Shown: positions 12,548 to 24,018 of the stretch, one piece after another | How positions within the stretch are numbered: the stretch's first letter is position 1 | Layout of the letters: each line of letters starts with the position of its first letter | Origin: Aselliscus stoliczkanus | Taxonomy: Eukaryota > Chordata > Mammalia > Chiroptera > Hipposideridae | Direction of reading: 5' to 3' | Length of the DNA: 64,000 nt | Assembly (NCBI GenBank): GCA_033961575.1 | Contig: CM066727.1 | Span: 1,636,001-1,700,000 of the forward strand | Program-made: the position numbers and the translations under genes | Notes under the pieces: model-generated | Told to the model about the DNA's origin: nothing | Seen by the model: only the letters and a program-made list of their open reading frames with translations | The model's database searches: none

Positions 12548-12930
12548 TAGTGTGCTCAGCTGCCATGACAGGGCCCCACACACCGGGGGCTTAAGTCACA
12601 GAAACGTACGGCCACACACTCTGGACCCGAGATCCAAGATCCAGGGTTGGTTCCTGCTGACCGCCACGAGGAAGGACCTTCCCAGCCTCTCTCCTTGCGG
12701 GGGGAAGGCCCTCTGTCATGGCTATCCTCACGTGGTCTGCCCTCTGTGTCCCCACGCCGTCCTCTTACCAGGTCAACAGTCATACTGGAGCAGGGCCGAC
12801 CCGAAAGACCTCATTTCAACTTGTCATCTCTGTGAAGACCCATCTCCAAATAGCCAATTCTGAGTTCCTGCGGTCAGGACTCCGGTTAACCTTTCCAGGA
12901 GGCAAAATTCAGTCCACCAGGCCATGGACC
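12548..12930 (-). repeat. MLT1/MST-type MaLR LTR
   Basis: Reading left to right it follows the reverse complement of this LTR class: CTGCCATGACAGGG, GGGGGCTTAAGTCACAGAAA, GATCCAAGATCCAGGGTTGG, CTCACGTGGTCTGCCCTCTG, ACCTCATTTCAACTTG and AAGACCCATCTCCAAATA, in consensus order. Ancient and diverged. Confidence 0.7.
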
Positions 12931-14561
12931 AGTCAGAAGAAGCCTGAATTTCACTGTCCAGTGTCACACCCGGGAAGTGGCTCTATGGTCACGTGGCTCC
13001 ATGGTCTGTGCCACGCCCGGGGTGGTTCTGACATCTGAAGCTCTTCCCGTAACGTTGATTTTGAAAGCTGAAGATGACATCACCAGTGACCTGATTTCAA
13101 ACTGTTTCTTTCTAACAACACGGCTTACGTCAGGACTCGTATAAAGGAAGGTGGCGGGTGAGATAGTGGAGCTGCATGTTTGTTCATATATTCTTATCGA
13201 CGACTTGTATGGCTTGGGCATTGCATAGGGCCTGGACACCGCCTCTGCCTGGAAGACGGGGGATCTTCTCACGTGTCCCTTACGCACCTGCTCTTCCTGT
13301 AAACTGCACACCCCAGGCTCCTGGCACCTGCTGCATCAGGACATGGGTGGGTGCTCCTTTCACGGTTCCCCAGGCAACCCTTCGGACTTTGAAAGCAGAG
13401 TTGGACTCTTTGGACTTTGGAGAACCACTGGCCTAGGTGAAGAAATCCGCAGGTACATGCGACAAAACGAAGCAGCAAGTGCTGAGACACTGGAGAGGAG
13501 GGCGCTGGGGGACCCTGGACGGGGCAGCCATGTCCCCCTGGGGACAGAGCGCTGACTGCCTCCGGGCATCGAGAGGCAGCGACAGTGAGAGCACAGCTTC
13601 TTGGGCAGACGCGCATGTTTCCTGTGGACGTTTTCACGCCTGTGACCTCCCCCGCTGCCCCCAGCCTCAGGGCACATCACTGATTCTCCCTGACACGGCC
13701 TGTGGTCGGGTGTGCCGGCCTGTGTCACACCCAGCTCTCAGGCCCTCGTCAGTGCCTTTCTTTGGACTGTTCACTTCTCTTGACTTTCCTGGTCTGCGAC
13801 CTGTGTGCCCGGGGACGTGCCCCAGGCCCTTGTGGGCTGGCCCCTCCACTGTCACTCGGGGGCAGCTGCTCCTTCTGCTGAGGACTGACATTTCCACGGT
13901 GTCAGCGGCCTGGGAAGCTTGCTGGGTGGCCCTTTAGTGAAAGACCACAGCGTGCTCTTCAGTGCCGGTCGGCACCCCGACTGCACCACGGGCCCTTCGC
14001 TGCCTGGCCTCTGCTCCCGCCATCGCGGGAGGGCCGTCAGTGCCGGCTGATGGACAGGTCTGCGCCGATTCCTCCCCGCGGCGCGCCTGCAGAAATGCAG
14101 GGACACTGGGAAGTCGCGTCAGGCTCTGTGCTCCACGGGAAGCGAAGGCCCCGCCACAGGGGCTTTCTCCAGCGGGACAGACACGGCTGACGGCTACTAG
14201 CCGCCCTCACGGGCCGGGCTCCAGACTCTGCATGGAAATGACTACTTTGATGTTCGCTGCCGTTCCCTGCCCAGGAAGGTCAAGGGCTTGGCGGCGCTAC
14301 TGCTCTTACACACAGCGCCCCTGTAGGCACGTGTCCACTCACTACTGATTCTCAATGATTAACCACATTCCAGATGCAGGCAGACACATGGATGCACGCA
14401 TGGACAGAGAAAACGCATTATTCGATGCTAGGCTGTACCACGCGACAGAGGAAATTGCCCCTTTCATAAAACACGTAAGACAGAATTTACAAGGGACAGC
14501 AGGAAACTGGCACTGGCTGGTTACACTCAGCATTATGGCCAATCCTGGCTCACCACTCAGG

Positions 14562-14700
14562 CCAGAGGTCAGCAGACGATGGCCTGCAGGTCAAAGCCAG
14601 CCTGTGGCCTGTCTCTGCATAGCTCACCAGCTAAAAATGGCTTTTACATTTTAAACAAATTGTGAATATTTTAAAAACAAAGAATGTGTCCACAGACCAT
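14562..14700 (+). mobile_element. hAT-Charlie-like nonautonomous element
   Basis: Starts with CAGAGGTCAGCAGACGATGG and continues ..AGCCTGTGGCCTGTCTCTGC..CAGCTAAAAATGGCTTTTAC, the order seen in hAT elements beginning CAGGGGTCAGCAAAC. The right end is unclear. Confidence 0.6.
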
Positions 14701-14984
14701 GTGTGACTCACAAAGACTAAAATACCTCCTCCCCAGCCCTTTGCAGAAACCTTGCTTGTTGCTCCATTTAGATTACGGTGAGAAACAAGTTACTCACATA
14801 TTTTTGACCTTGAGTGGACATTTGGGGAGCTGTTACTTGGAAGCAAGTCAACAAGGGCTTGCTGGGGACACTCACGGAGGAGAACGTCGCTGGTGTCAGG
14901 GGTCCTTTCTCAGCAGGTGCCTGTTAGAGCCTGACCACGCGGTGAAGGTTTCAGGTCAGCTTTGTCACTGAATCCTTCCAACAA

Positions 14985-15110
14985 GCCAGGAGGGAGGGAC
15001 TGTGTTCCAGTTTACAGATGGAAACACCAGCCGTGGGGGAAGCCAGGGTCATGTGGTCACCAACGTGGGGTGGCCCGGGACCCAGGGCCAGACATCGGGG
15101 GTCTGACTGT
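14985..15110 (-). repeat. MIR fragment
   Basis: Reads GTTTACAGATGGAAACACC, CAGGGTCATGTGGTCAC and GGGACCCAGGGCC, the reverse complement order of the MIR core. Confidence 0.55.
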
Positions 15111-15509
15111 TAAATTTCCATGATCCAATCAGCCAGTGGAAACCCCCAAAAGGGTCAGAAGCAAATGGGATAAGCCGCAGGTTATAATACGCTTAACTGG
15201 ATTCAGCAAGTTTTGGCTTTATGAACTGGGTGGATTCATGACTTAATAAATTAGAACACAGCCCACATAATGTCTAGATCCTATGTTCATGTACATATAT
15301 GCATACTTGTATGTATACATTTCTTATTACATATCTTAGCATGATTTGATATTTTTAAAAACACATTATACTTAAGTTTTAAGAAATATTGCATTATCAC
15401 GACACATACGAGCTCCATCATTTCGTAGAGGCCAATAAATGTGTATGAAAAAAATCAAGACGAGGCTCATAATTTCCTATGCATTTTATGCCCATAAGGA
15501 AATGTTTTT

Positions 15510-15777
15510 CATACCTTTTTTTTTTTTTTTAGCTGAGCCATCCTGCCACCTGTTGGCAGCTCAGCGGCAACTCAGCTCGGGTTGGGCATCGAACCGCCGT
15601 TGCTCAGAGCTCAGCTCACACTCCTGAGCGAGCTCTTAACCAACTGAGCCACTCGGCGGCTGGTCCTTTTTTTTTTTTTTTTTTGAGGGCAGTGTCACTG
15701 GCCCTTGTATGTGAGACCGAACTAGGGCCGCTGGCTTCCCAAGCCAGCGCTTAACCCATCGCCACTTGGCCGGCCCC
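15510..15777 (-). mobile_element. Composite of two different tRNA-derived SINEs with one outer target-site duplication
   Basis: On the minus strand a short SINE (15777 to about 15683, beginning GGGGCCGGCCAAGTGGC) ends in an A-run. It is followed directly by a second SINE (about 15669 to 15536), with box-A-like TGGCTCAGTTGG, perfect box B GGTTCGATGCC, and its own A-tail. The 13-bp sequence aggaaatgttttt occurs at 15497-15509 and 15778-15790, outside the pair. No duplication separates the two SINEs. Confidence 0.8.
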
Positions 15778-16784
15778 AGGAAATGTTTTTAAGATTTACA
15801 AAATAACGCAATCTACTTATGCCGGGCCACCAAGCCCATGCTCCTAACTTTTCATCAAGATGCTATTTTTAAACGTAAACAGCCGAACGCTTTCCTGCTG
15901 AAAGGTGCCCTGGTATCTGCAGGGATCACAGAGATGCGGAGGCAGACGCCCACCGGGCCTGCTCAGCTGCCCACACGCCATCTCCCTCGCTTCCTCCACT
16001 CCCTGGGCACACGGCCAAACACAGCACATATTACAGCACACAGACATCTATGGGTCCATCCCAATGTTCGACTTCAGGAACAGAAGCTTCATGAGAAAGA
16101 TCACCTTCCCCACCCTTCATGGCCAGCAAATGGCAAGCAAAGCATGAACAATACACAGCATCAACTTGACGCCAAAGCCACAGCCAGCAACCGGCCCTGA
16201 GCATCCCAGCTTTAAAGGAAATAGCTGCCTTGGAGCTGCTCTCTCCCAAACAGGACCCTTGAAAACGGGGCCCTGGATCTCTGAGATAAGACCGAAAATT
16301 TCTGTTCTGAGTGAGGCTTCTCTTCAAGATGAATGAGATGAGTGTATTGATAATGGAAACAGCTGCTTGGCCGGCTTCCTCGCTGGGAGGCAGGAAATGA
16401 AGCCTGACGGACAGAAGACACGCCTGGCTTTATCGAGGAATATAAAAACCAACACAGAGTTTCGGAGAGAAATACTTTCCAAGGTCAAGCAAAGGGAGGC
16501 AAACAACTCGAAGTTCTCTGAAACCGATAAGACCGTCTCGCCTGCTCCATTTCCCTCTCTCACAGATGATCAGCAGCGGACCGTCCCGTTTGGTTAATTC
16601 TGTCCAGAATTTTCTAAATGCCAGTTATCCCGGAAAGAGCGGAGCCCTGGGGAGGAGGCCCGCGGCTGGGACCGGGCTCGGCCACCGCTCCGGGCTCCGG
16701 GGAAGTCTGGACAACACGAGCCCCTTCCAGGCCCGATCATAAAAACCACCGCCGCGGGTGAGACTCGAAACTTGACTCCAAGTT

Positions 16785-16890
16785 ACTTTAATCCTCCCAA
16801 CAGTCCTGAGACCTAGGTACCAAAGTTCCTGTTTTCCATGGCAGGAAACAGACAGGAAGCCTAGGACACCCTGACCATCCCGGGACTAGT
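16785..16890 (-). repeat. MIR fragment
   Basis: TACTTTAATCCTCCCAACAG, CTGAGACCTAGGTACCAAAG and CCATGGCAGGAAACAGACAG follow the MIR consensus in reverse orientation. Confidence 0.65.
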
Positions 16891-18837
16891 CCCTCCATGT
16901 TCTGTGCTTCTCAGATGCCACCGGCAGACAGGCAATGAAACCGAGAGAACGAACAGACTCCGGCAGAAGATGAGTCATCTTTAAAGGAAACAAAGCTCAT
17001 TCTCAAATACATCTCACAGCTGTCCCAGGAATTCGATGTTTTCTCCCCTTTCACATTTACCCGGTGCTACAAGGGACAGGGTGCTTTCCTGGGAGTCCGG
17101 GGGACGCGGCACACACACTGTTACGTGACCAGTAGCTGGAGCCCAAAAACAAAGCCCTGCACACTCCAGGGATGGGCCCTGCACATTTACCAAAAGGCAG
17201 GTGTTGCAATTTTTAGTAAGGATTTCAAAATATTATTCTACACAAAACTTTAAAAAAGAAAAACCAACATTGTAATTCCATTAGAAAATGTATAACTTGG
17301 ATTTATTCTTCTGTTCAGATTAAAAGGAGTGCTGTTCAAATCGTTGAGGAAAAATTACATTATTACTTCACTAAGGAAAACTGAAATGTCAAATAATACA
17401 TTTAAATACTAAATATATATTAAATATATAAATATATTAAAGAAATATTAAATATTAGGCTCCTGGTATTACCAGAGAGATTTGTCTATTATTTATTCAT
17501 TTATTTGATGTATTTTCAGTTTTTAAATCCCCTATTTCAAATAAAAATGATTAAAATAAGTATGGTGGCCTTTGAGTTTGGGAAGTCTTAGAATATTTCA
17601 ACGTTTGCATTAATAATTTAATTCCCAGTTATCTCAAAGACCTACAATAGGATGGATTGCAGGATTTGTAGCTGCTTTGGATCAAATGTGATGTGCTGTC
17701 AAAATGTCTGAGATATTATTCTTTTGTGGTAGAGCTATTTAGTTTGAAATTTATGGCAGCACATAGCATTTTTTAAAAAAATTACCTTTTGATTTATTTG
17801 ATATGGTGCTTGGAGAACCTACCATGTAAAATCTCCTCTTGTGAAAAGCAAATAACGATGTGACCAGTCTTTTGAGCTAATGCCACCAGGCCTCCACACC
17901 AGCCATGGTCTGCCTCCTCTGGGCAGCGGACTCGACTGGACACAGCTTTGCCACGGCACCTGCGAGGCGGCAAGTCCACCCTGACTCCATCAAGCCTGCT
18001 GTCCTCACAGAGTCCACGTTTCAGTGAGTGGGGCCACAACACTGCCAGTAACGGAAACCACAGAACTGCCTTTCCTGGTTTCTCTCTTCCTAACCCTTTA
18101 CACATGCTCACATGGGTTTGGTGACTGTTCCTAAGTATTTCCGATATCTGGTGTCTGTTTTCACTGTATTTGTGAAGGTCATCAGTGTTCCAGCACACAT
18201 TCCTACGGCCATCTATGAACCCCCGTTTCCAAACAGCATCCTGTCCGTTGACACATCTTGTCGCTAAGAGACAATGCTTTCTAATGCACGGATAGGATTG
18301 TGTCTTGTTTGCTATGCAATAGGTTCACACCCAGCACAGGACGGAACATAAGGCTACATCAACGTGCGTTAAGGTCTCCCATGGTTGACCCCTGCCTAGG
18401 GTCCAACCCCCTTTTTCCACCAGGCGCCCCCTTCACTCCGCTGTCCCAGGATGGAGGACACACCCCTGGCCTTCTGTGTCCCGTCCAGTCCATGGGCATC
18501 TCCTCTTGCTTAATGTCATGCTGATGGAAAATACAGACTCATAAATCCATCTCTCCCCCGGACCGTCAGAGCTGCAGGAGTTGGGGCTCTGTCTTGCTCG
18601 GCACCTAATTCAGAGATAAGTTTGAGCTGAAATGGAAAGCGGCACCCCTTCCTGAAGCTGGCGCTAGGTTTCAAAGCCACAAAGGCAGCCCCAATCTGCA
18701 GACACAGACGTGTGACTGACCTGGCTTTGCCTCTGTATGAAGCAATATAAAAACAAACGTGTTGGCTTCCAGGGTGCACCCTCGCCATAAACCCAGACCC
18801 TTTCCATAAACATCGACTTTAGTTTATGGAATACTGA

Positions 18838-19133
18838 CAGCCCCTAACGTACAATGCTTCAAATTATGATTTTTTTGACTTTATGATGGTGTGACAATGA
18901 TGTGCATAATAAATGACACAAGGTATCTGACACTTTACTATAACATGGGTTTGCTGTAGGTAATTTTGTCCAGCTGTTGGCTAATGTGAGTGTTCTGAGC
19001 ACCTGTGAGGTTGACGAGGCTAAGCTGTGATGTTTGGCAGGTTAGGTGTCTTAGTGTGTTTCCAACTTATGATATTTTTAACCTGCGATGGGTTTACGGG
19101 GACATACCCCCATCATTAGTCAAGGAGCACCTG
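18838..19133 (+). mobile_element. Tigger-like (TcMar) nonautonomous DNA transposon
   Basis: Begins CAGCCCCTAACGTACAATG and ends AGTCAAGGAGCACCTG before TA. The interior has TTTGACTTTATGATGGTGTG, ACACTTTACTATAACATGGG and GATGTTTGGCAGGTTAGGTG. These match the remembered layout of a Tigger-derived element. Confidence 0.75.
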
Positions 19134-19739
19134 TAAGTGTGTCTGAGGTCTGTAGGTTTCAGAGGTAGAAATTTGCACCTTTCTCCCCATAAATGTGCTA
19201 CATGGAAATTCTCTTTCCCTTTTTATATGTAAAGTAAAAGTGTCTTAGGGAACAAATGGAATCATGAGGCACTCCTGTTCTGACTTGAGTGGGAATAGTG
19301 TGATGTCATATGCATTTAGCTGAGGTTGTCGCAAAAAGCTTTCCCTTATAGAGTTCCAAGCATTTTAAGGAAAGAGTTCAGCCAATCTTTCATTTCATAG
19401 CATATAATTATGAGCAGTCAGTAGGTTAGGATCACTCGATGGTAATAATCCATCTTTATATATTAGCTCTCTTTAGACAAAATGCTAGTTTAAAAAAAAG
19501 CTTGATATCATTCTCAATTATCTTAAAACTGAAAACAAAAAATTCTTAAAATTTTCCTAGTGTTGGAAATTAAAATTATACAGATACCAACAACAAATAG
19601 AAAACAATTTTCCCATAATGACTGAAGAAAAATAGCAATAAATCTATGATAATCACACTGCTTTGTTATTTTTAATGGGTTTTCAAATTTAGTCTAAGAA
19701 CACTTTTTGAAATTGTCAACCAAATAAAGGTTTAGGCTG

Positions 19740-20110
19740 CAATGAAGAATAACAGCATTTATTTGAGCAACAGGATTGCAATCTGAGAGACAGATTCAAG
19801 TAACAACCCAAACTGCGCTCAGGAGAACAAGGCAAGGCGGGTGTCCAGAGGCACAACCGCCCAGTGTAATCCTCCATGCAAATGAGGCTGGTTGGGATGA
19901 ATATGCAGATGAGGGCCGGGCCTCGGAGGCGGGGTCAGGTCCAGATGTGCCCTCTGCCCAGGGCGGCTGCTGCAGGATGCCATGGCTCCGCTGGGCTCGG
20001 AGCTGAGTTGGGACGGGCGGCTCTGGGGACCCAGGCACAGGGCGGGCAGGGCCACTGCTCCAACCGCCGCCGACTGTCTGAGGTGACTCTCTTAGCGATG
20101 CGGGTTCCAT
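19740..20110 (-). repeat. Probable solitary LTR
   Basis: On the minus strand a G+C-rich first part is followed by CAGATTGCAATCCTGTTGCT, a polyadenylation signal AATAAA (plus-strand TTTATT at 19758-19763) and a terminus TTCATTGCA. This resembles the U3-R-U5 order of a retroviral LTR. The G+C-rich part holds an octamer ATGCAAAT near 19874. I see no clear target-site duplication and could not name the family. Confidence 0.45.
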
Positions 20111-20787
20111 TTTAATTATTTCCATTTCAAAATCATACTATTTAAATATTTTTCTCTGATCATATATTTTAGAGGCATTCATCTGAATAAAGGTGGACTT
20201 TGACCTGAAGGAGGGTGTCGTTTAATTAATCGCAGATATACAGCCTAGTGTGTAACTAGGTCGTGAAGGCAGTTGCTATCATTTGTAATTCTTTTTTTGT
20301 GTGTTTAGACTCCAAATCCCTTGAAGGAAAGACACAAGTCTGGTTCGTTTTGTTCCTCGCAGCCCAGCACATGCAGACACTCGACATGTCTACGAGCTCA
20401 CAGGGGACCCTCCTGGGATAATGCACGATGCAGAGCAGACGGCTGGCATGAGAGGGAGAATGGGGGTCCACCCCGCCTCCCGACTGTACCCCACAGGCCC
20501 ATGGCTTTCTGGGAGTCAGGTAAATATTTACACCTTGCACTCTGTAAGCAGCCCAGGGAAAGTGAATAATTAAAACCAGACACATCCAATTTCTCTTGAT
20601 TAAAAACTGCAATGACTCCACATTTATATTTTATATTACATTCAGCTAAATCAACTCTGATGACTCTTTCGTCATAAGTAAGAGATCGCTGGGGTATAAA
20701 TTGCCAATATGTGGTATATCAGCATCTTCTACTTAAATTTTTATGGTCCTTTCCCAACGGCTTTCACTTATCAGATCATTTTTACTG

Positions 20788-20866
20788 TTGGGTTGTTGGA
20801 AAAGTCATGACGCATTTTTGCAATGAAAAACAGAAAAAATACGACATGACTTTTCTGACAACCCAA
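20788..20866. mobile_element. Palindromic mariner-derived miniature element, copy 1
   Basis: A 79-bp near-palindrome with ends TTGGGTTGTTGGAAAAGTCA and TGACTTTTCTGACAACCCAA, followed by TA. It is almost identical to 49122-49202. The layout (about 80 bp, TA target, long inverted arms, no coding capacity) matches MADE1-like mariner derivatives. Confidence 0.85.
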
Positions 20867-23032
20867 TATTTATTTTGAAAGATTTACATTGAGTTAAAAA
20901 ATGGTGAATATGCTTATGGAATTGCACCACATAATTTACGTGGTTTAAAAGCCTTCTTTCTACCATATTTTTTTTTTATTTTTCAATAGTACAGGCTCAC
21001 ATATGGTGAAAATACTTTGTATATTATTATAATTAAAATGCTACTTTACACAGTTTATAAACACCTAGGAGAGGGCTAAAGGAACGCTTCCACAGTAAAT
21101 GAATGTAAGTACCTAAAACATAAGTGCTTCCCGCATTGGTATCCGCATGGTTTTATGTAGAATTTCTTTTGGCAAGAAACAATTTGCTTGAACACGGAAG
21201 AGGGAAGCAGAAAGTCTGGATTCTAGACTAACATTTGTATAGTTATTAGAAAGTCACTTAATTTTATGTGCCTTAGTTTCAAATACATAAAAATAAGTAA
21301 ATTAGATTATTTTAAAGGGCCCTCCATATTTTACAAGTCATAGTTGATGAAGAAAGAACAAAATCATATTGACCCCGTTATCAGAACGGTTCACAGAAAG
21401 TGTAGAAATGTGGATTTGTTGTCGAAAAACGGGACTTCTGAACGGTTTTATAATTTGAGAACACAGTCATACAGGACGTTTACCTCCCAGGAGGCACCCG
21501 AGGGGACGTTCTGATTCTCCGCCTAGAGCGTGTGGCGTGGTCGAGCCCCGGCCGGCGGCCCTGCTTCTGGGCCTGTTCCTCACAGAAGAGCCAAGGGCTC
21601 ACTCCCCGCGGATTCCTCCAGGAGGGCCTGGCTTTGCGTGCATGCTTCCTCTGTCCGAGTCACTAAGGCAGGGCGAAGTCTCCTGCTTCTGCTGGGAGGG
21701 CTGGGGAGCGCGGCCCAGGCACCCCTGGCTTCTTCCCCAGTGTCCCTCCTTGAGACGCCAGCGCCCTGTGGGGACGGGCTTTCAGAGCTGGTCCCAGGGA
21801 CCACAGGGCCTTCCTCACAGGCCCCAGCAGGGAAGGTCGGCCTCCCTAGCTCGGTGGGAGTCTCCCACCATCTCCCCCTCCACTCGGCAACGCTGCTGAC
21901 TCGCCCCGCAGAGGTCCAGATTTCGGGAACAGCTGACCATCCAGCTCTCAGCCCTTTGCCTGCGTGGGTTGCCTGCCGTGTGGGTCATTGTTTTTGTCAC
22001 TGGCATTCTCACCCCAGTGCCAAGGACACACAGACTATGGGTCTGCTCTCTGAGCAGTGGATTCTATGTCCCAGACAGAGTAACAGAACATTTAAAGAAA
22101 ACGAGAAGCATTTTTGCTTTAGAAAGAAAAAAATACTTTTGTTTTAAAGGAAAAAAATCTTCATTCCTAATGAAACAAGCTTATCGAATCTTTATGCTTA
22201 TCTTCCATTAAAGACGAATGTCTGAGGTAGGACATAAATAATGCAAGGAAGTGTCTGATTTAACTCCCGTGGTGAGAGTCACACACGAGAAGTGTGAAGA
22301 ATACCTATTATTATCGCATAGAGCAATATCAGAAAATCTAATATCTAATGAAAAAGAAGAAAAAAAGGAGACCAATATGCAGTTCCATTTATAAATCATA
22401 ATTAGCTTTCAAAGAGCAATACATTTCATTATGAACATAAATCTCAATTAGACCAAACTATGAAAATTTCATGACTTCAAAGCCTTCAATTAAAAATTAA
22501 AATGCCATATTTGAAAATCTAATATTTATGCATGACAGATAAAATGCAAAAAAACTCTCTGACATACCGAAATCAAGTTTAACAAGCCCAAGACTTAAAA
22601 GACCAAAAGAAAATGAAATATACAGCATATGGTTCAAAGAAAGAGTTTTTAATCTAATATAAGGAAAATGAGCTTTAGTCATTGATTTTTTTGAATTAAT
22701 ACAACTGTCAAGAAATATTATTTTGTTTAAATTAGATAACACTTTTTTTTTACTTCAAAATGAAATGCACATATTGGAGTAACCCTACCCAGTGTGTAGC
22801 GACTGTTCAACCATCCTTTGAATCCCGGCTGTGAAGCTAAATCAAGCCTCATGTAAATGTCAGAATTGTTTGCATGGTCAGGGGAAAGTTGAATTTGTAC
22901 TTTCATAATCCACATCCAATTTCTCCTTACCTTTATATATATCACTGCTTCAGTAATTTTCAGAGTGTGATTAAAATAAGAACAATACATTGAACTCCAG
23001 TGCGAGGATGAAAAGCCAAATTTCTTACTCAC

Positions 23033-23221
23033 CCTGGCACAGCGGAGGGAGGGAGTCCCAGTGGTACACGCCAGCCGGGTTCCGGCGACAGGTTGCATTG
23101 CTGTGGCCTATCATTCGGTATCCGGGCTTGCAAAAGTAATGCACTTTACTCCCAAGGGTACCTGCAGTCCCATTGAAAATGCCACCATTCTTCAGGGTGT
23201 GGGTTAAGCTGCAGTACGGTG
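23033..23221 (-). CDS. CSMD1: CSMD1 exon i: complete Sushi domain
   Basis: 189 bp, phase 1 to 1; acceptor gcccacag, donor gtgagt. Translation starts APYCSLTHTLKNGGIFNGTA and continues GTLGSKVHYFCKPGYRMIGH, then SNATCRRNP..YHWDSLPPLCQ. All four Sushi cysteines (YCSL, YFCKP, ATCRR, PLCQ) and the HWDS tryptophan are present. Sequons NGT and NAT are visible. It directly follows the last CUB and begins the C-terminal Sushi run. The following intron (298-23032) is the largest of the window. Confidence 0.94.
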
Positions 23222-23334
23222 CTGTGGGCACACAAACACACATGAATAAACACACAAGCTAAGGACGACTGGTGCAGGTCCCGTGGTAAGACTGACATAA
23301 ATGAAATGTCTTCAGTGTTTAAATGGTGCGAAAT

Positions 23335-24018
23335 CAGTGACAATATGCAAACTGGTTCTAAAAAGCCTCCCCAAACACCAGCGCTGGTGAGAGCATGGGG
23401 AAGGAACTGTCACTCACTGCTGCTGGGACGCTCGTGGTGCAGCCACTTTGGGGGACGGTGGGCAGTTTCTTACACGACTAAACATTCTCTTACCATACAA
23501 CCCAGGTATCACTCTACCTGGTGTTTACCCAAAGGAACTGAAAACTACACCCACAAAAAAACCTGCACACAATGTTTATGGCAGCTTGGGTTATAATCAC
23601 AAAACTTGGAGCCAGCGAGATGTCCGTTAATGGGAGCTGGGTAAATAAACCGCGGTCCATCCAGACAGTGGAGAATTATTCGGCTAAAAGGAAATGAGCT
23701 CTGAAGCCAGGAAGGACATGGAGGAGCCTGACATGCATATGACTGAGTGACAGAAGCCCATGTGAAAAGGCTACATCCTTTGTGATTCCAACTCGGTGAC
23801 ATTCTGGAAAAGGCACAACTATGGGGACAGTGACGGATCAGAGGTTTCCAGGAGTTGGGGGGAGGTATGAACAGAGGGAGCACAGCAGGCATTTAGGGCT
23901 GTGTGACTTCTCTGTGTGACACTGTGATGGTGGGTACAGGTCATTATCCATTTCTGGGAAACCTTTGTATCTTTCTCTTAGTTTTGCTATGAACCTTAAA
24001 CTTCCCTGAAAAAAAAAA
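23335..24018 (+). repeat. L1 3' UTR/3' end (L1M-type)
   Basis: Contains in order GTGCAGCCACTTTGGGGGAC, CTCTTACCATACAACCCAGG, AATGTTTATGGCAGCTTGGG, GGAGAATTATTCGGCTAAAA, GTGACAGAAGCCCATGTGAA and AGAGGTTTCCAGGAGTTGGG, then an A-tail at 24008-24020. A standard old L1 end. Confidence 0.85.

Larger units (their letters stand above)
298..23032 (-). other. CSMD1: CSMD1 intron between exons i and j
   Basis: 22.7 kb without coding exons. It contains a (TA)n run, a diverged 118-bp direct duplication, MIRs, an L1 ORF2 fragment, two inverted mariner-type elements, an L1 3' end, (GT)n runs, a CpG-dense block near 9.7 kb, an MLT1-type LTR, a hAT-like element, a composite SINE, a Tigger-like element, a probable LTR near 20 kb and an 80-bp palindromic mariner element. 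The stretches 5650-7390, 7480-9540, 9870-12540, 12930-14560, 16900-18830 and 20870-23030 show nothing I can name. Of these, 12.0-14.3 kb is G+C-rich and 17.2-17.6 kb very A+T-rich. Confidence 0.85.

Noticed and set aside
13437..13937. 166-codon plus-strand ORF in a G+C-rich region
   Set aside because: Several competing open frames on both strands and no family resemblance.
15536..15669. A functional tRNA gene in the composite SINE
   Set aside because: A and B boxes are present, but the cloverleaf is degenerate and the sequence continues into a SINE body and A-tail with target duplications.
21530..22147. 205-codon plus-strand ORF
   Set aside because: G+C-rich stretch with no domain and a lysine/phenylalanine-rich nonsense tail; overlapping frames are equally open.
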